64,000 bases of DNA from Thinopyrum elongatum (lineage: Eukaryota > Streptophyta > Magnoliopsida > Poales > Poaceae): positions 546,175,368 to 546,239,367 of the forward strand of contig CM022303.1 in assembly GCA_011799875.1 (NCBI GenBank). Direction: 5' to 3'. The notes under the pieces were generated by a model that ran no database searches, had not been told where the DNA came from, and saw nothing but the letters and a program-made list of their open reading frames with translations. The translations under genes and the position numbers were made by a program. This document shows positions 34,789-44,132 of the stretch, in pieces; the stretch's first letter is position 1, and each line of letters starts with the position of its first letter.

Positions 34789-35382
34789 ATGGCGCAGAAG
34801 GATCATCTGCCACTAGTCTTCAAGTTTGGTGAAGTCGACTCCGAGCCGGAGGAGATAGAAAATAAGGAGGAATGGGGCCTCATGGACATGGCCCTGAACG
34901 AGCTGGCCGCGATGGTTGCTGCCCCCGCTCCCATCCCAGCTCCCATCCCCGCGCCCGCGCCAGTGACCATCCCTATAGCATTGACGGGCTGGTCGCCGAG
35001 CACTATCGCAGAGCTGGAAGCCATGGGAGTCAGCGAGGTCTCCGCGGACCCACGCGAGCTCGTGTACATGCCAGCGCCAGCGCCCGTGCGCGCCCCTCCA
35101 CCCATCGCGGCGCCGGTCCCCGTGTGTTTGGCTGCACCCGCCGCGCCCATGCCCGCGCCCCCCTCAGCAGCATGGGACGCCGCCGTCGACCGCTACCTCT
35201 CAGCGCCGCCAGTTGCCGTCCTCCTGCGCCCCGCCCATCGATCGTGTGATGACATGATGTTTGATTTCCAAGTGAAGAACATTCTGTGCTGCCTTGAAGA
35301 CTTCAACAACAGTGTCCCGGAGGACGACAACGACAACGACGGCGCAGCACGCCGCCGCCGCCGCCGCCGCCGCCGAAAATAG
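34789..35382 (+). CDS. Pro/Ala-rich protein with poly-Arg tail, 197 aa, unknown function
   Basis: ATG at 34789 (MAQKDHLPLVFKFGEVDSEP) after a CT-rich leader. Acidic N-terminus (EPEEIENKEEW), a low-complexity region of PAP repeats (residues about 45-140), a short folded-looking segment (DDMMFDFQVKNILCCLEDF), an acidic stretch EDDNDNDG and a tail of ten Arg plus Lys. The basic tail suggests nuclear or nucleic-acid binding (inference). The poly-Arg tract is an expanded CGC/CCG trinucleotide repeat. No homology recognised. Confidence 0.55.
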   Translation: MAQKDHLPLVFKFGEVDSEPEEIENKEEWGLMDMALNELAAMVAAPAPIPAPIPAPAPVTIPIALTGWSPSTIAELEAMGVSEVSADPRELVYMPAPAPVRAPPPIAAPVPVCLAAPAAPMPAPPSAAWDAAVDRYLSAPPVAVLLRPAHRSCDDMMFDFQVKNILCCLEDFNNSVPEDDNDNDGAARRRRRRRRRK

Positions 35383-35544
35383 TTTTTTTGGGGTTTAATA
35401 CTGTATCTCGATCATATGAATATAAATTTGCAGTGTGACTGAATGAAAGATATGGTTTGAACGAACCTGCATTTTTCTCTCTTAATGTACAGACTAATCA
35501 AACGATTTTCTTTTGAAAAAAACATCAATGGTTTTTAAATATAA

Positions 35545-35900
35545 AACACTCATCGCAAACGTTTTAGTTAGAACACCTGTATGCAAACCGACAGCTTCCC
35601 CAGGAAGCCAAGGGAAAATGTGCCGAGCAGGATTTGTGCAGCTCTTGATCGCAAACGTTTTAGATAGAACACCCGTATGCAAAGTGAGAGCTATGGTCTT
35701 CCCCCTTAAGTCAAGGGAAAATTCGCAGCGCAGGATTTGTGCATCTCTTCAACGCAAATGGTTCAGATTGAATACGGTATGCAAAGCCAGACTTCGGCGC
35801 TAAGCCAAGAGAAAATGTGCCGAGCAGGATTTGTACATCCCTTCAACGCAAACGGTTGTTTTGGATGACCTGTGTGCAACCACGTACAAACAATTTGGTA
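35545..35900. repeat. Tandem array, about 98-bp unit, four copies
   Basis: cgcaaacgttt(t)ag.t.gaacacc.gtatgcaaa...gagcaggatttgt.ca recurs with units starting near 35554, 35650, 35753 and 35848. The core cgcaaacg resembles the subterminal repeats of the element. Confidence 0.85.
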
Positions 35901-36339
35901 AGATTTGCATCTGTCATATTGGGTATGTTGCCATTTGTCAAACTGGAAAGATTGACATTTGTTGATCTAGTAACATTGCCATTTGTCAACCTTGTAACAC
36001 TGCGATTTGTCAAAATATGCAGCTAAAAATCACTAGCACTATCTAATTTTTGCAACTAAAATTCAGTAATTAAGCATAGATTTCATTCATAGATTAAGCA
36101 GTCGTTCTTTATTCAAACAGTTCAACTTGACAGCTGAACCAACCAAACTTTTCCCCAATTGTTGCCAACCATGTACTGAAATAGCTAGTTCAACTATATA
36201 TACAAGCTAATTTTAAGTACGTTATACAGTTCCACCACATCTATAGTCAGATGAACTGAACAAAATAGCCCCTAAATACTACTACTACTACGGAGGGGCT
36301 TTGTACTACTTCCGGCAGCCTCTCCTCTGCCGATCGAGT

Positions 36340-37083
36340 TCAGTAAGAGGCAGAGGAGGAGGATCCTACCGACGAGCTGGACAACTGCAATACGGTGCCT
36401 GCCGTTGCTGCACCTTCAGCGACGCTCACCTCGAATGCCCTCTGCCGCTCCAGACAACCCCTCTCGAAGCAGTGGTTCTCCTCGTAGATCTCATGATTCC
36501 TTGCCTCTGAGGCGGTGTGTGCCGCGGCCACGGCGGCGGTAAGGCTCTTTGCATGCTCGACGAGGCGCTCCTCCTCCTCCCACAGGAACTCGGTGTAGCG
36601 CGCAAGGTCGCTGACGCACGTGCTGGCCTCCAGCTCCGCCTCCCACCTTCGGGCAGCAGTGGCAGAGCGGGTGATGACCCCGGAGGCCGATGGTGGGCTG
36701 GCGGCCATGGCGGCCGACGATGGGGTGGCGGCCACGACCACCACCTCCCGCCTTCTGGCCGTGGTGGTGGAGCGGGTGATGGCCACGGTGGCCGGCAGTG
36801 GGGTGGCGGCCACGACGACCACCTCCCGCCTTCGGGCCACGGCGGTAGAGCGGGCAATGGCCCTTGCTTTCGACGGTGGTGTGGCGGCAACGGCGGCCGG
36901 CAACAGCTGCCGACGGGCAGCGGCGGCAGAGCGTGTGGTGGGTGTTCCGCGCACACCCAACAGGGATGCCACGTGCACTACACTACGCCAGGGACTACGC
37001 CGCCGCCGCGGTCTAGCCTCCCAGCTGGAGCTGTCCTCTGATGACGACGGAGTGGCAGAGCGATGACGACGAACTGGTGCCAT
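36340..37083 (-). CDS. Repeat-bearing protein, 247 aa, unknown function
   Basis: I choose the ATG at 37083 (MAPVRRHRSATPSSSEDSSS) because it lies about 80 bp after a TATA box and CT-rich leader; the frame stays open further upstream. Basic, Ser/Arg-rich N-terminus, then degenerate repeats of about 25 residues (TARRREVVVVAATPxxA, at about residues 80-155), then a helical acidic region (YTEFLWEEEERLVEHAKSL ... ASEARNHEIYEENHCFERG) and a Ser-rich end. It may be a coiled-coil protein. No recognised family. It is divergently arranged with the exonuclease gene 1 kb away. Confidence 0.55.
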   Translation of the reverse strand: MAPVRRHRSATPSSSEDSSSWEARPRRRRSPWRSVVHVASLLGVRGTPTTRSAAAARRQLLPAAVAATPPSKARAIARSTAVARRREVVVVAATPLPATVAITRSTTTARRREVVVVAATPSSAAMAASPPSASGVITRSATAARRWEAELEASTCVSDLARYTEFLWEEEERLVEHAKSLTAAVAAAHTASEARNHEIYEENHCFERGCLERQRAFEVSVAEGAATAGTVLQLSSSSVGSSSSASY

Positions 37084-37162
37084 TGGCGATTGTGGGAGAA
37101 GCAGATGAGATAAGCTACAGGGAGGGAGGGGAAAATGCGACGCAGGACTCGCCGGCCGTGAG

Positions 37163-37173
37163 GGTTTATATAG
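37163..37173 (-). promoter_or_regulatory. TATA box of the 247-aa gene
   Basis: ctatataaacc on the minus strand, followed by a pyrimidine-rich leader and the ATG at 37083. Confidence 0.6.
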
Positions 37174-38077
37174 CAGGCCGGTAAGCATTGGGATTTTGGG
37201 GCATTTCACCGAGTCGGGCGGGAAGCTTGCGCGGGAACCTGCGAGGTCGCGTGGGAACGGGCTCACCGATGATTCATTGGCACCACTTCGAGCCACCGTT
37301 TGTCCAAAAGAACGCCCCCGCGCGCTGCGCAAGCTTGCGTTGTAAGCCGTCTGCGGCAGCGGGGTGACAAGACGTGCGAGAGGAGGACGAAAGGCCACGT
37401 ACACATACGGTTAATAAAAAAAACATTTGCGATTTAATTACCTACTATACCCCCATGCTGGTTTATAAGTAGGATTTAACTAATAAAATACGAATGCATG
37501 TCGCCAAAGATTATATAGTTGGATTCGTATTTGAACATAGTTTCCAATTATATAATTTTTATAACATGCATTAACATTTTGTTGGTTAAATTTAAGGGCA
37601 AAGTATGGCACAGAATATAAAGGGGATTATAGACCAAAATGGAGGTAGTAGCACACGGCCGCTCTCTACACCGCGACGCAACTGTCGGCCGGCTTGTAGG
37701 CGACCATTTCCTGCGTGTTCAACCGCTCTATGCGTGTGGTTGCTTGCGGTTGAGGCGGCCGCGGCGCACTCTGCTCGCGTCCCGCCGCACACGCTCTTCT
37801 CTCGCGTCCTTCCGGGTGCTCTGCCCTCGTCCCTCCACACGCGCTGCCAGTGTTTGGGGCCGGCGCACGATCACGCATGTTCGTGTGCATGCGGTTGCAC
37901 TGGGCGCGGCGCGACGATGCAGTTACCCGCTGCAAAAACTGCCATGCGGACGCGCCGAGAATCTAGGCCGCCCGGCCCCCATTTATTCCTGCGACCATTT
38001 ACCTTCATCTCTCGCGTCACACGACACAATAAGCACACCCACGACGACACATACAGAGAGGACATCCAGCGGTTCCA

Positions 38078-38821
38078 ATGGCGCTCCCCGTGGCTCCAAT
38101 GGCGCTCCCAGCGGCCGACGACGACAACGGCGGGCAGTTCACCACGCATCACGTAGTGGACACCCATGTGAGGGGGAAGGCCCTCTCGGTGGTGTACACG
38201 AATGATCCAGTCTCGGTGGAGAGCTCCATCCAAACTATGGAGCAGTTCCTTGCCAAGGACAAGTACCAAGTGGTCGGCTTCGACCTCGAGTACACCATCG
38301 GTCGTGCCGGGCACGATCAGAAGGTTGCCCTTGCCCAGTTGTGTGTGTGACATGACGTCCTCGTCTACCACTACCACCTGGCCACAAGGCCTTGCGAGCA
38401 TTTCTCCAGGTTTTTCAACAGGTCCGACTACAGTTTCGCTACGGTGGACACCACCAACGATCTAAAAGCGCTCAAGGTTTCAGGCTTGAAATGCCGGAAT
38501 CTTGTCAACATCCAGGACCACTACAAGGTCTGGGGCACCGACAACAACAAACTGAACTCCCTGGTTGACCTTGCCTTGGCCATCATCGACCCCTACTACA
38601 TGAAGATGAAGGATGAGAGCAAGAAGGACAAGAACGCCAGGCACAGTGTTTGGCATGAGAGACTGGATGAACAACACATCAAGTACGTGGCCAAGGACGC
38701 GTACACAAGCTACGAGATGTACATGTGGATCGTTGACATGAGAAAGTGTCTTCTTCATGCCCCAGACAAGGGATCGAGCCACAAAGCAGTGGCGGGAGCG
38801 TCACAAGAAGTAGATGACTAG
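38078..38821 (+). pseudogene. Werner-type DEDDy 3'-5' exonuclease, one nonsense codon
   Basis: Single frame from ATG (MALPVAPMALPAADDDNGG), 247 codons, with one in-frame TGA at codon 91 (38348-38350). All catalytic residues of the DnaQ/WRN exonuclease fold are present: D69 and E71 in VVGFDLEYT (Exo I), D128 in TTNDLKAL (Exo II), Y203 and D207 in QHIKYVAKDAYTSY (Exo III). Length is normal for small plant WRN-exo-like proteins. Known activity of the family: metal-dependent 3'-5' degradation of DNA ends. The TGA is consistent with one CGA-to-TGA change. It may be read-through, inactive in this copy, or a very recent pseudogene. Confidence 0.85.
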
Positions 38822-38879
38822 ACGATTGTTTCTCCTACTTTAGAATGCATGCAATTGTTTATTGAGGTGTGTGCGAATG

Positions 38880-39384
38880 TTTGTATAGTCACTTACGTAA
38901 TTGGATGTTTATTTTAGTTATATATATATATATGTACATGTTATTCTTCTGTAGACAGAGCAAATCACACGGCTTATTAGCAGCAATCGTCTGTGTTATT
39001 ATTGGTCTTCGCACACATTTCTGATTACGGACCTGTTTGCTGCGTATCACACACATCTTGTTCAGTTGAACCGTTTCCATTGTGTTGCCTAATCACACAC
39101 AGTTCATCCTGGTGAACTGTATGCCGTATATCGCACACACCCTCATCTGGCTGCCCGTTTCTGTTGTTCTGCATCATCGCAAACAGTTCTTCTGGATTAA
39201 CCGTTTGCCACTCATCGCACACGCAAATCTAATATGAACCGTGTTTGATGTCGCCGCCATCGCAAACGTTTTGCATCTTTTTTGACGGTTTTATTACATC
39301 ACCATTTGTGATTGATGCATCGCACACAGTTTCATCGAAGGGTCTCTGATTCGACTATCGCGTTTGGACCATCCTGCAGTAGTG
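38880..39384. repeat. Right subterminal repeats of the CACTA element
   Basis: Repeated tcgcacaca, aaccgttt and cacacagtt motifs, mirror of the left end, up to the terminal gtagtg. A (ta)n microsatellite sits at about 38917-38934. Confidence 0.75.
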
Positions 39385-39387
39385 TTC

Positions 39388-40642
39388 ATTTGTTCATTGG
39401 ATGATTCATCCTCGGTTGATGAAGAGCTTGTGGCGGCTGCATTGGTCGTCCATGACCACATTTACTAGGAAGCGGCCTCGGTTCAGGGGATCAATCCCCG
39501 GCCATGCTCCGGCCTTGAACCGCAATAGGGAGAGAGGCCACACCCTTCTCTATGCCGATTACTTTGAGAATAGCGCACTCTTCAAACTACAGAAACTTCG
39601 CCGCCACTTCCGGATGGCGAGACATGTGTTCAATCGTATTAGGAAGGGAGTGGTAGCATATGATCCATACTTTGAGTGCAAGGAGGATGCCCATGGCAAG
39701 CTTGGCTTCTCTTCTTACCAGAAATGCGCTGTGTCTATTCGCATGCTTGCATTTGGAATTCCTGGTGATCTTGTGGATGAGTATGTGCGTATGAGTGAGT
39801 CCACATGTCTCCTCTCAACGTATAGTTTTTGCAAGACCGTGGTGGCAGTGTTTGACCCTGAGTACCTGAGAGAGCCAGCTGCCGCTGATACAGAGAGGTT
39901 GTTGGCAATCAATGCCGATAGGGGCTTTCCAGGCATGCTTGGTAGTATAGATTGTATGCACTGGAAGTGGAAGAACTATCCATTTACTTGGCAGGGGTAG
40001 TACAAGAGGCATGTGAAAGGTGCCACTGTCATACTTGAAGCGGTGGCTTCACATGATCTGTGGATATGGCATTCTTTCTTTGGCATGGCTGGTTCTCACA
40101 ATGATATCAGTGTTCTTCAACGTTCTCCAGTGTTTGCAAGGCTTGTAGAAGGCCACTCCCCGGAGGTCAACTTTTAGATCAATGGCCACCATTACAACAA
40201 GGGATATTACCTAGCTGATGGTATCTATCCTTAGTGGTCCACTCTTGTGAAGACCATACCCAATCCGCAAAGAGAGAAGAGACAGAGGTTTTCCCAAATG
40301 CAGGAGAGTGCTAGGAAGGATGTGGAGTGTGCTTTTGTTGTGCTTCAGTCTCGATGCACTATCATTCAAAACCCTGCATTGACATGGAGCATTTAGAAGC
40401 TTTGGGAGGTGATGACTGCTTGTGTGATCATGCACAACATGATCGTGGAGGATAAGCGTGGCAATAGCATCTACGACCAAGGGTTTGATTTCCAGGGTGA
40501 AAATGTTAAGCCTGAGCAGCCACCTCCTGCAATCTTTGAACATTTTGTCCATTTTAATCGTGAAATGCGTGATTGGCATACTCATGTCCAGCTCCAGGAT
40601 GACTTGGTTGAGCACATGTGGACTCACATTGGCAACCAATAG
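39388..40642 (+). pseudogene. Harbinger B transposase, main part, four stops and a frameshift
   Basis: Continues the 12 codons at 27502-27537. After ...VHDHIY a frameshift near 39465 leads to the frame with HTLLYADYFE, LRRHFRMARHVFNRI, GSIDCMHWKWK (first Asp), [12 protein letters not shown] (second Asp), KDVECAFVVLQ (Glu) and ACVIMHNMIVED. In-frame stops at 39998, 40175, 40232 and 40394. It is clearly DDE_Tnp_4 but from a different lineage than element D. Non-functional. Confidence 0.92.
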
Positions 40643-40946
40643 ATCTATCAGTTTAATTTCTTTTCATGCAAACAAATTTTGATTGGGTTGTAATACTATT
40701 TGATATTGTTTTTATTTCGATTGGGTTGTAAGAATATTTTGGATGTTGAACTATTTGCTATGCTTCATTTTAGTATGCTAGTTTTAATCTAGAACGGACG
40801 AGATGCGGCCAAAATACGGTCGTACGTTGGATGCATGACCTGCGCATCTATAAATCCGGACGGACACGGCCCCATTGCCACCCCAAACGAACAAAAAGTG
40901 GACAAAACGGATGTCCGTTTGGGATCATGCGTTGGAGTTGGCCTTA

Positions 40947-41211
40947 GTGCCTAGCTGATGTGCAAAGCTTCTCTCCGTGCCGGAAGGCTAACACTCCTCC
41001 GTCCTAGACTCACTAGCAACCTATTACATGACGGTCTTTCAACTGCCTAAAAAACCATCAAAATGCTTCACAGGGATCTCTTTTGGGCGGTGGCAGAATC
41101 ATGCTCCGATTCAAAGTGTCTCATTGCATGGAAAAATGTTGGTAAACCAAAGAACATTGATGGTCTTGGCATAAAAAATGTAAGTGTACAAAACAATTGC
41201 CTTTTAAGGGC
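40947..41211 (+). pseudogene. LINE reverse transcriptase, part 3 of 3
   Basis: After tta (40944-40946) the LINE resumes: CAKLLSVPEG, SVLDSLATYYMTVFQLPKK, then frameshifted CLIAWKNVGKPKNIDGLGI and QNNCLL. These are the RT thumb and the zf-RVT-like region (usual pattern AW..VC.PK..GGLGI). Joined to part 2 with a single tta, the spacing between SIITSC and AKLL equals that in intact plant LINEs, with TGA at the usual Trp. It is broken off at 41211 by another element. Confidence 0.9.
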
Positions 41212-42036
41212 ATCTCCAATGCTGGCCCTTAAATTAGCTCCATCATCCGTTCGCAGACGGTTATCTGTTTGCAGACGGGGAGACAGGGAATAGTCCGCAA
41301 ACACAAATACGGGAGCCAGCCATCCAATGTTGCCCACATATAACTGAAACCACATTTTAATAGACTAGACAAAATTCATACAAACCCGACAGAATTTATC
41401 AAAGTTTGGATATAAAATAGAACAAATCATCCATACATAATACACAAATAAGTCCAGTACAACAATAGTTTAAATTCAACCAGATTAACCGAATGTTCAA
41501 CAAGTTTTTCATGAACGGATCATGTCGTCCCACACATACTATCCCTTCAGCTTCATCCAACAGTGTATGTACCTAAATGGCCGTTCCTCTATCATGTGGT
41601 ACATCATGACAATGTGTACGGGCTACAAAATGTGTAGAGCAACATTGACTGATTCAATCGACAAGTTGAGCAAGAAGAAGCAACACTTACGATCTCCTCC
41701 GTTGTCGAGCGCAATGACCACCTTGTCTCTACCCGAGCAATGGGACGGTAGTCTGAATGGCGTACCATCGATACGATAACGACCTCACATTGCGTTGTTG
41801 GATGATGTGCATGTCGTGGGTGCAATATGCTTTCGGGCTTGAAACAAATCATGCACACGCTGCCACAAGAGCCCCCTTATGTGCCTTCCTACGAAATCCA
41901 CAGATATGCCAACCACGAGTTGCACAACAACTCCTCCATGCTCGAGTACCCCGCCATCCTTCATACTCTAAAAAAGGACATGGCATTCGAAAATAGCTTA
42001 ATGGCATTTGACCGAACACCTGTCGGGTGTGGTGTC
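41212..42036. mobile_element. Left part of a further Harbinger/Tourist-type element
   Basis: Starts gggcatctccaatgctggccc right after the LINE codons, a typical Harbinger terminus. Its right end is not found because an LTR element (42037) cuts in. No transposase recognised in 825 bp. Confidence 0.5.
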
Positions 42037-42583
42037 TGATACGTCTCCAACATATCTATAATTTTTTATTGTTCCATGCTATTATATTATCAATCTTGGA
42101 TGTTTTATATGCAATTATGTGCAATTTAATATCATTTTTTTGGGACTAACGTATCAACCGAGTGCCCAATGCCAGTTCCTATTTTTTTGCTTGTTTTTGG
42201 TTTTCAGAAAATCAATATCAAAATATGTCCAAATGGAAAAAATCTTTAGATTAATTTTTCAGGATCAGAAGGGACCCTACAAGGTTCGGGAGGAGGCCAG
42301 AAGAGCTACGGGTGAGCCACAAGCTCGTAGGGCGTGCCCCTGGGGGCGCCACTTGAGCTTGTGGGCCCCCCGTAGCACGTCTTGACCTAATTCTGCCTCT
42401 ATAAATTCAGAAATATTCCCGAACCTACAGTGAGCCACCTGAAACACTTTCTGCCACCGCAACCTTCTGTTCTTCTACGATCCCATCTGGAGGCCTTTAT
42501 CGGTACACTGCTGGAGGGGGAATCGATCATGGAGGGCTTCTACATCATCCTTGCTGCCTTCCGATGATGCGTGAGTAGTTTAC
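42037..42583 (+). repeat. R1-related LTR fragment (5' third), plus strand
   Basis: tgatacgtctccaaca... aligns with the start of the R1 LTR, including a ctataaatt TATA region at about 42400 and gatgatgcgtgagtagttta. It is broken at 42583, where the minus-strand LTR of R4a begins. Confidence 0.85.
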
Positions 42584-44132
42584 TGCTACTTCTTGAGCTT
42601 GCGTTGGTTTTCCCTTGAAGAGGAAAGGGTGATGCAGCAAATTAGAGATAAGTATTTTCCTCAGTTGAGAACCAAGGTATCAATCCAGTAGGAGGAACAC
42701 ACAAATCTCCAATTGTTGTACCTTCAGGAACAAACAAATACTTGCACCCAAAGCGATAAAGGGGTTGTCAATCCATTCACGGTTACTTGCAAGGATGAGA
42801 TCTGATAGTGATAAATATAAAAGATAAGTAAAAGTGTGAAATAAAATAAAAGTAAATAAATTGGAGCAAGGTATTTTTGTGTTTTTGATTTTATAGATCT
42901 GAAAATAATATGATAAAAGATAGACCCGGGGGCCATAGTTTTCACTAGAGGCTTCTCTCTTGAAAGAAAGCATACAGTGGGTAAACAAATTACTGTTGAG
43001 CAATTGATAGAAAAGCGCATAGTTATGACGATATCCAAGGCAATGATCATGTATATAGGCATCACATCCGAGACAAGTATACCAACTCCTGCCTGCATCT
43101 ACTACTATTACTCCACACATCGACTGATATCTAGCATGTATCTAGTGTATTAAGTTAACAAGAACGGAGTAACACCTTAAGCAAGATGACATGATGTAGA
43201 GGGATATATCCAATCAACATGAACAAACCCCATATTTTTATCCTTAATGGCAACAATACAATTACGTGTTATGTCCCTTTCTGTCACTAGGATTGAGCAC
43301 CACAAGATTGAACCCATTACAAAGCACCTCTCCCATTGCAAGAAAAATCAATCTAGTTGGCCAAACCAAATCAATAGATCGGAGAGAAATACAAAGCTAT
43401 TAAATCATGCATAAAAGAGTCCACAGAAGACTCAAATAATATTCATAGATAATCTAATCATAAACCCACAATTCATCGGATCTCAACAAACGCACCACAA
43501 AAGTAAATTACATCGAATAGATCTCCAAGAACATCGAGGAGAACATTGTATTGAAGATCATAGAGAGAGAAGAAGCCATCTAGCTACTAGATATGGGCCC
43601 ATAGGTCTGTGGTAAACTACTCACACATCATCGGAAGGGCAGCAAGGTTGATGTAGAAGCCTTCCGTGATCGAGTCCCCCTCTGGCAGAGTACCGGAAAA
43701 GGTCCCCAGATGGGATCTCACGAAGACAGAAACTTGCGGCGGTGGAAAAGTATTTTTGGTGTGCCCTCTGGTCTTTGGGGAATATTTGTGTATTTATAGA
43801 AGAAGAATTAGGGTTAGAGGAGCCACGAGGGGTGCGCCCCCTGAGCTTGTCGCCGCCTCATGGCCCTTCTGGCCTCCTCCCGAAGCTTCCAGGGTATCTT
43901 GTGGTCCAAGAAAAATCGTCAAAAAGTTTGTTCCATCTGGACTCCGTTAGGTATTGATTTTCTGTAAAGACAAAAACAAGGAAAAAAATAGCAACTGGCA
44001 CTGGGCACTAGGTTAATAGGTTAGTCCCAAAAAATGATACAAAATAGCATAATAATGCATATAAAACATCCAAGATTGATAATATAATAGCATGAAAAAA
44101 TAAAAAATTATAGATACGTTGGAGACATATCA
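42584..44132 (-). repeat. R4a 3' LTR, minus strand
   Basis: Reverse complement starts tgatatgtctccaacgtatc (44132 downwards) and ends ...ctcaagaagtagca (42584). 1549 bp, R1-related. The bordering tttac (42579-42583) would be one target duplication; the other is not found because the 5' half of R4a is missing. Confidence 0.85.

Larger units (their letters stand above)
27538..39384. mobile_element. CACTA DNA transposon, 11.8 kb, without transposase, carrying five gene-like ORFs
   Basis: Begins CACTGGTAAGC and ends ...CTGCAGTAGTG. It is flanked by the 3-bp duplication ttc (27535-27537, 39385-39387), and excision restores the Harbinger B reading frame. The two ends match only partly beyond CACT/AGTG. 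Subterminal regions (27550-28200 and 38880-39384) are full of the motif cacacggtt and its relatives in both orientations, the usual CACTA subterminal repeats. I find no TNPA/TNPD-type transposase. Cargo in order: B3-domain gene (-), 71-codon ORF (-), Ala-rich gene (-), Pro/Ala-rich gene (+), repeat-bearing gene (-), DEDDy exonuclease (+). Mobilisation would need an autonomous relative. Confidence 0.88.
26901..40943 (+). mobile_element. PIF/Harbinger element B, split by the CACTA element
   Basis: Left end ggccaactccaacgcatgaccccaaa (from 26901) is inverted at the right end (to 40943) with one mismatch over 26 bp. Right target tta (40944-40946); left ttc (26898-26900) is shared with element A. 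Without the CACTA insertion the element is about 2.19 kb, close to element D (2.14 kb). It encodes a decayed transposase. B directly abuts A, as if B inserted into A's own target duplication. Confidence 0.85.

Noticed and set aside
36517..37066. Plus-strand ORFs opposite the 247-aa gene
   Set aside because: Gly/Ala-rich shadows of the minus-strand frame, which has TATA, leader and repeats supporting it.
13771..40943. A single Harbinger element spanning the whole block
   Set aside because: A second pair of ends is visible at 26897/26901 and B alone gives the normal net size of about 2.2 kb; still a possible alternative.
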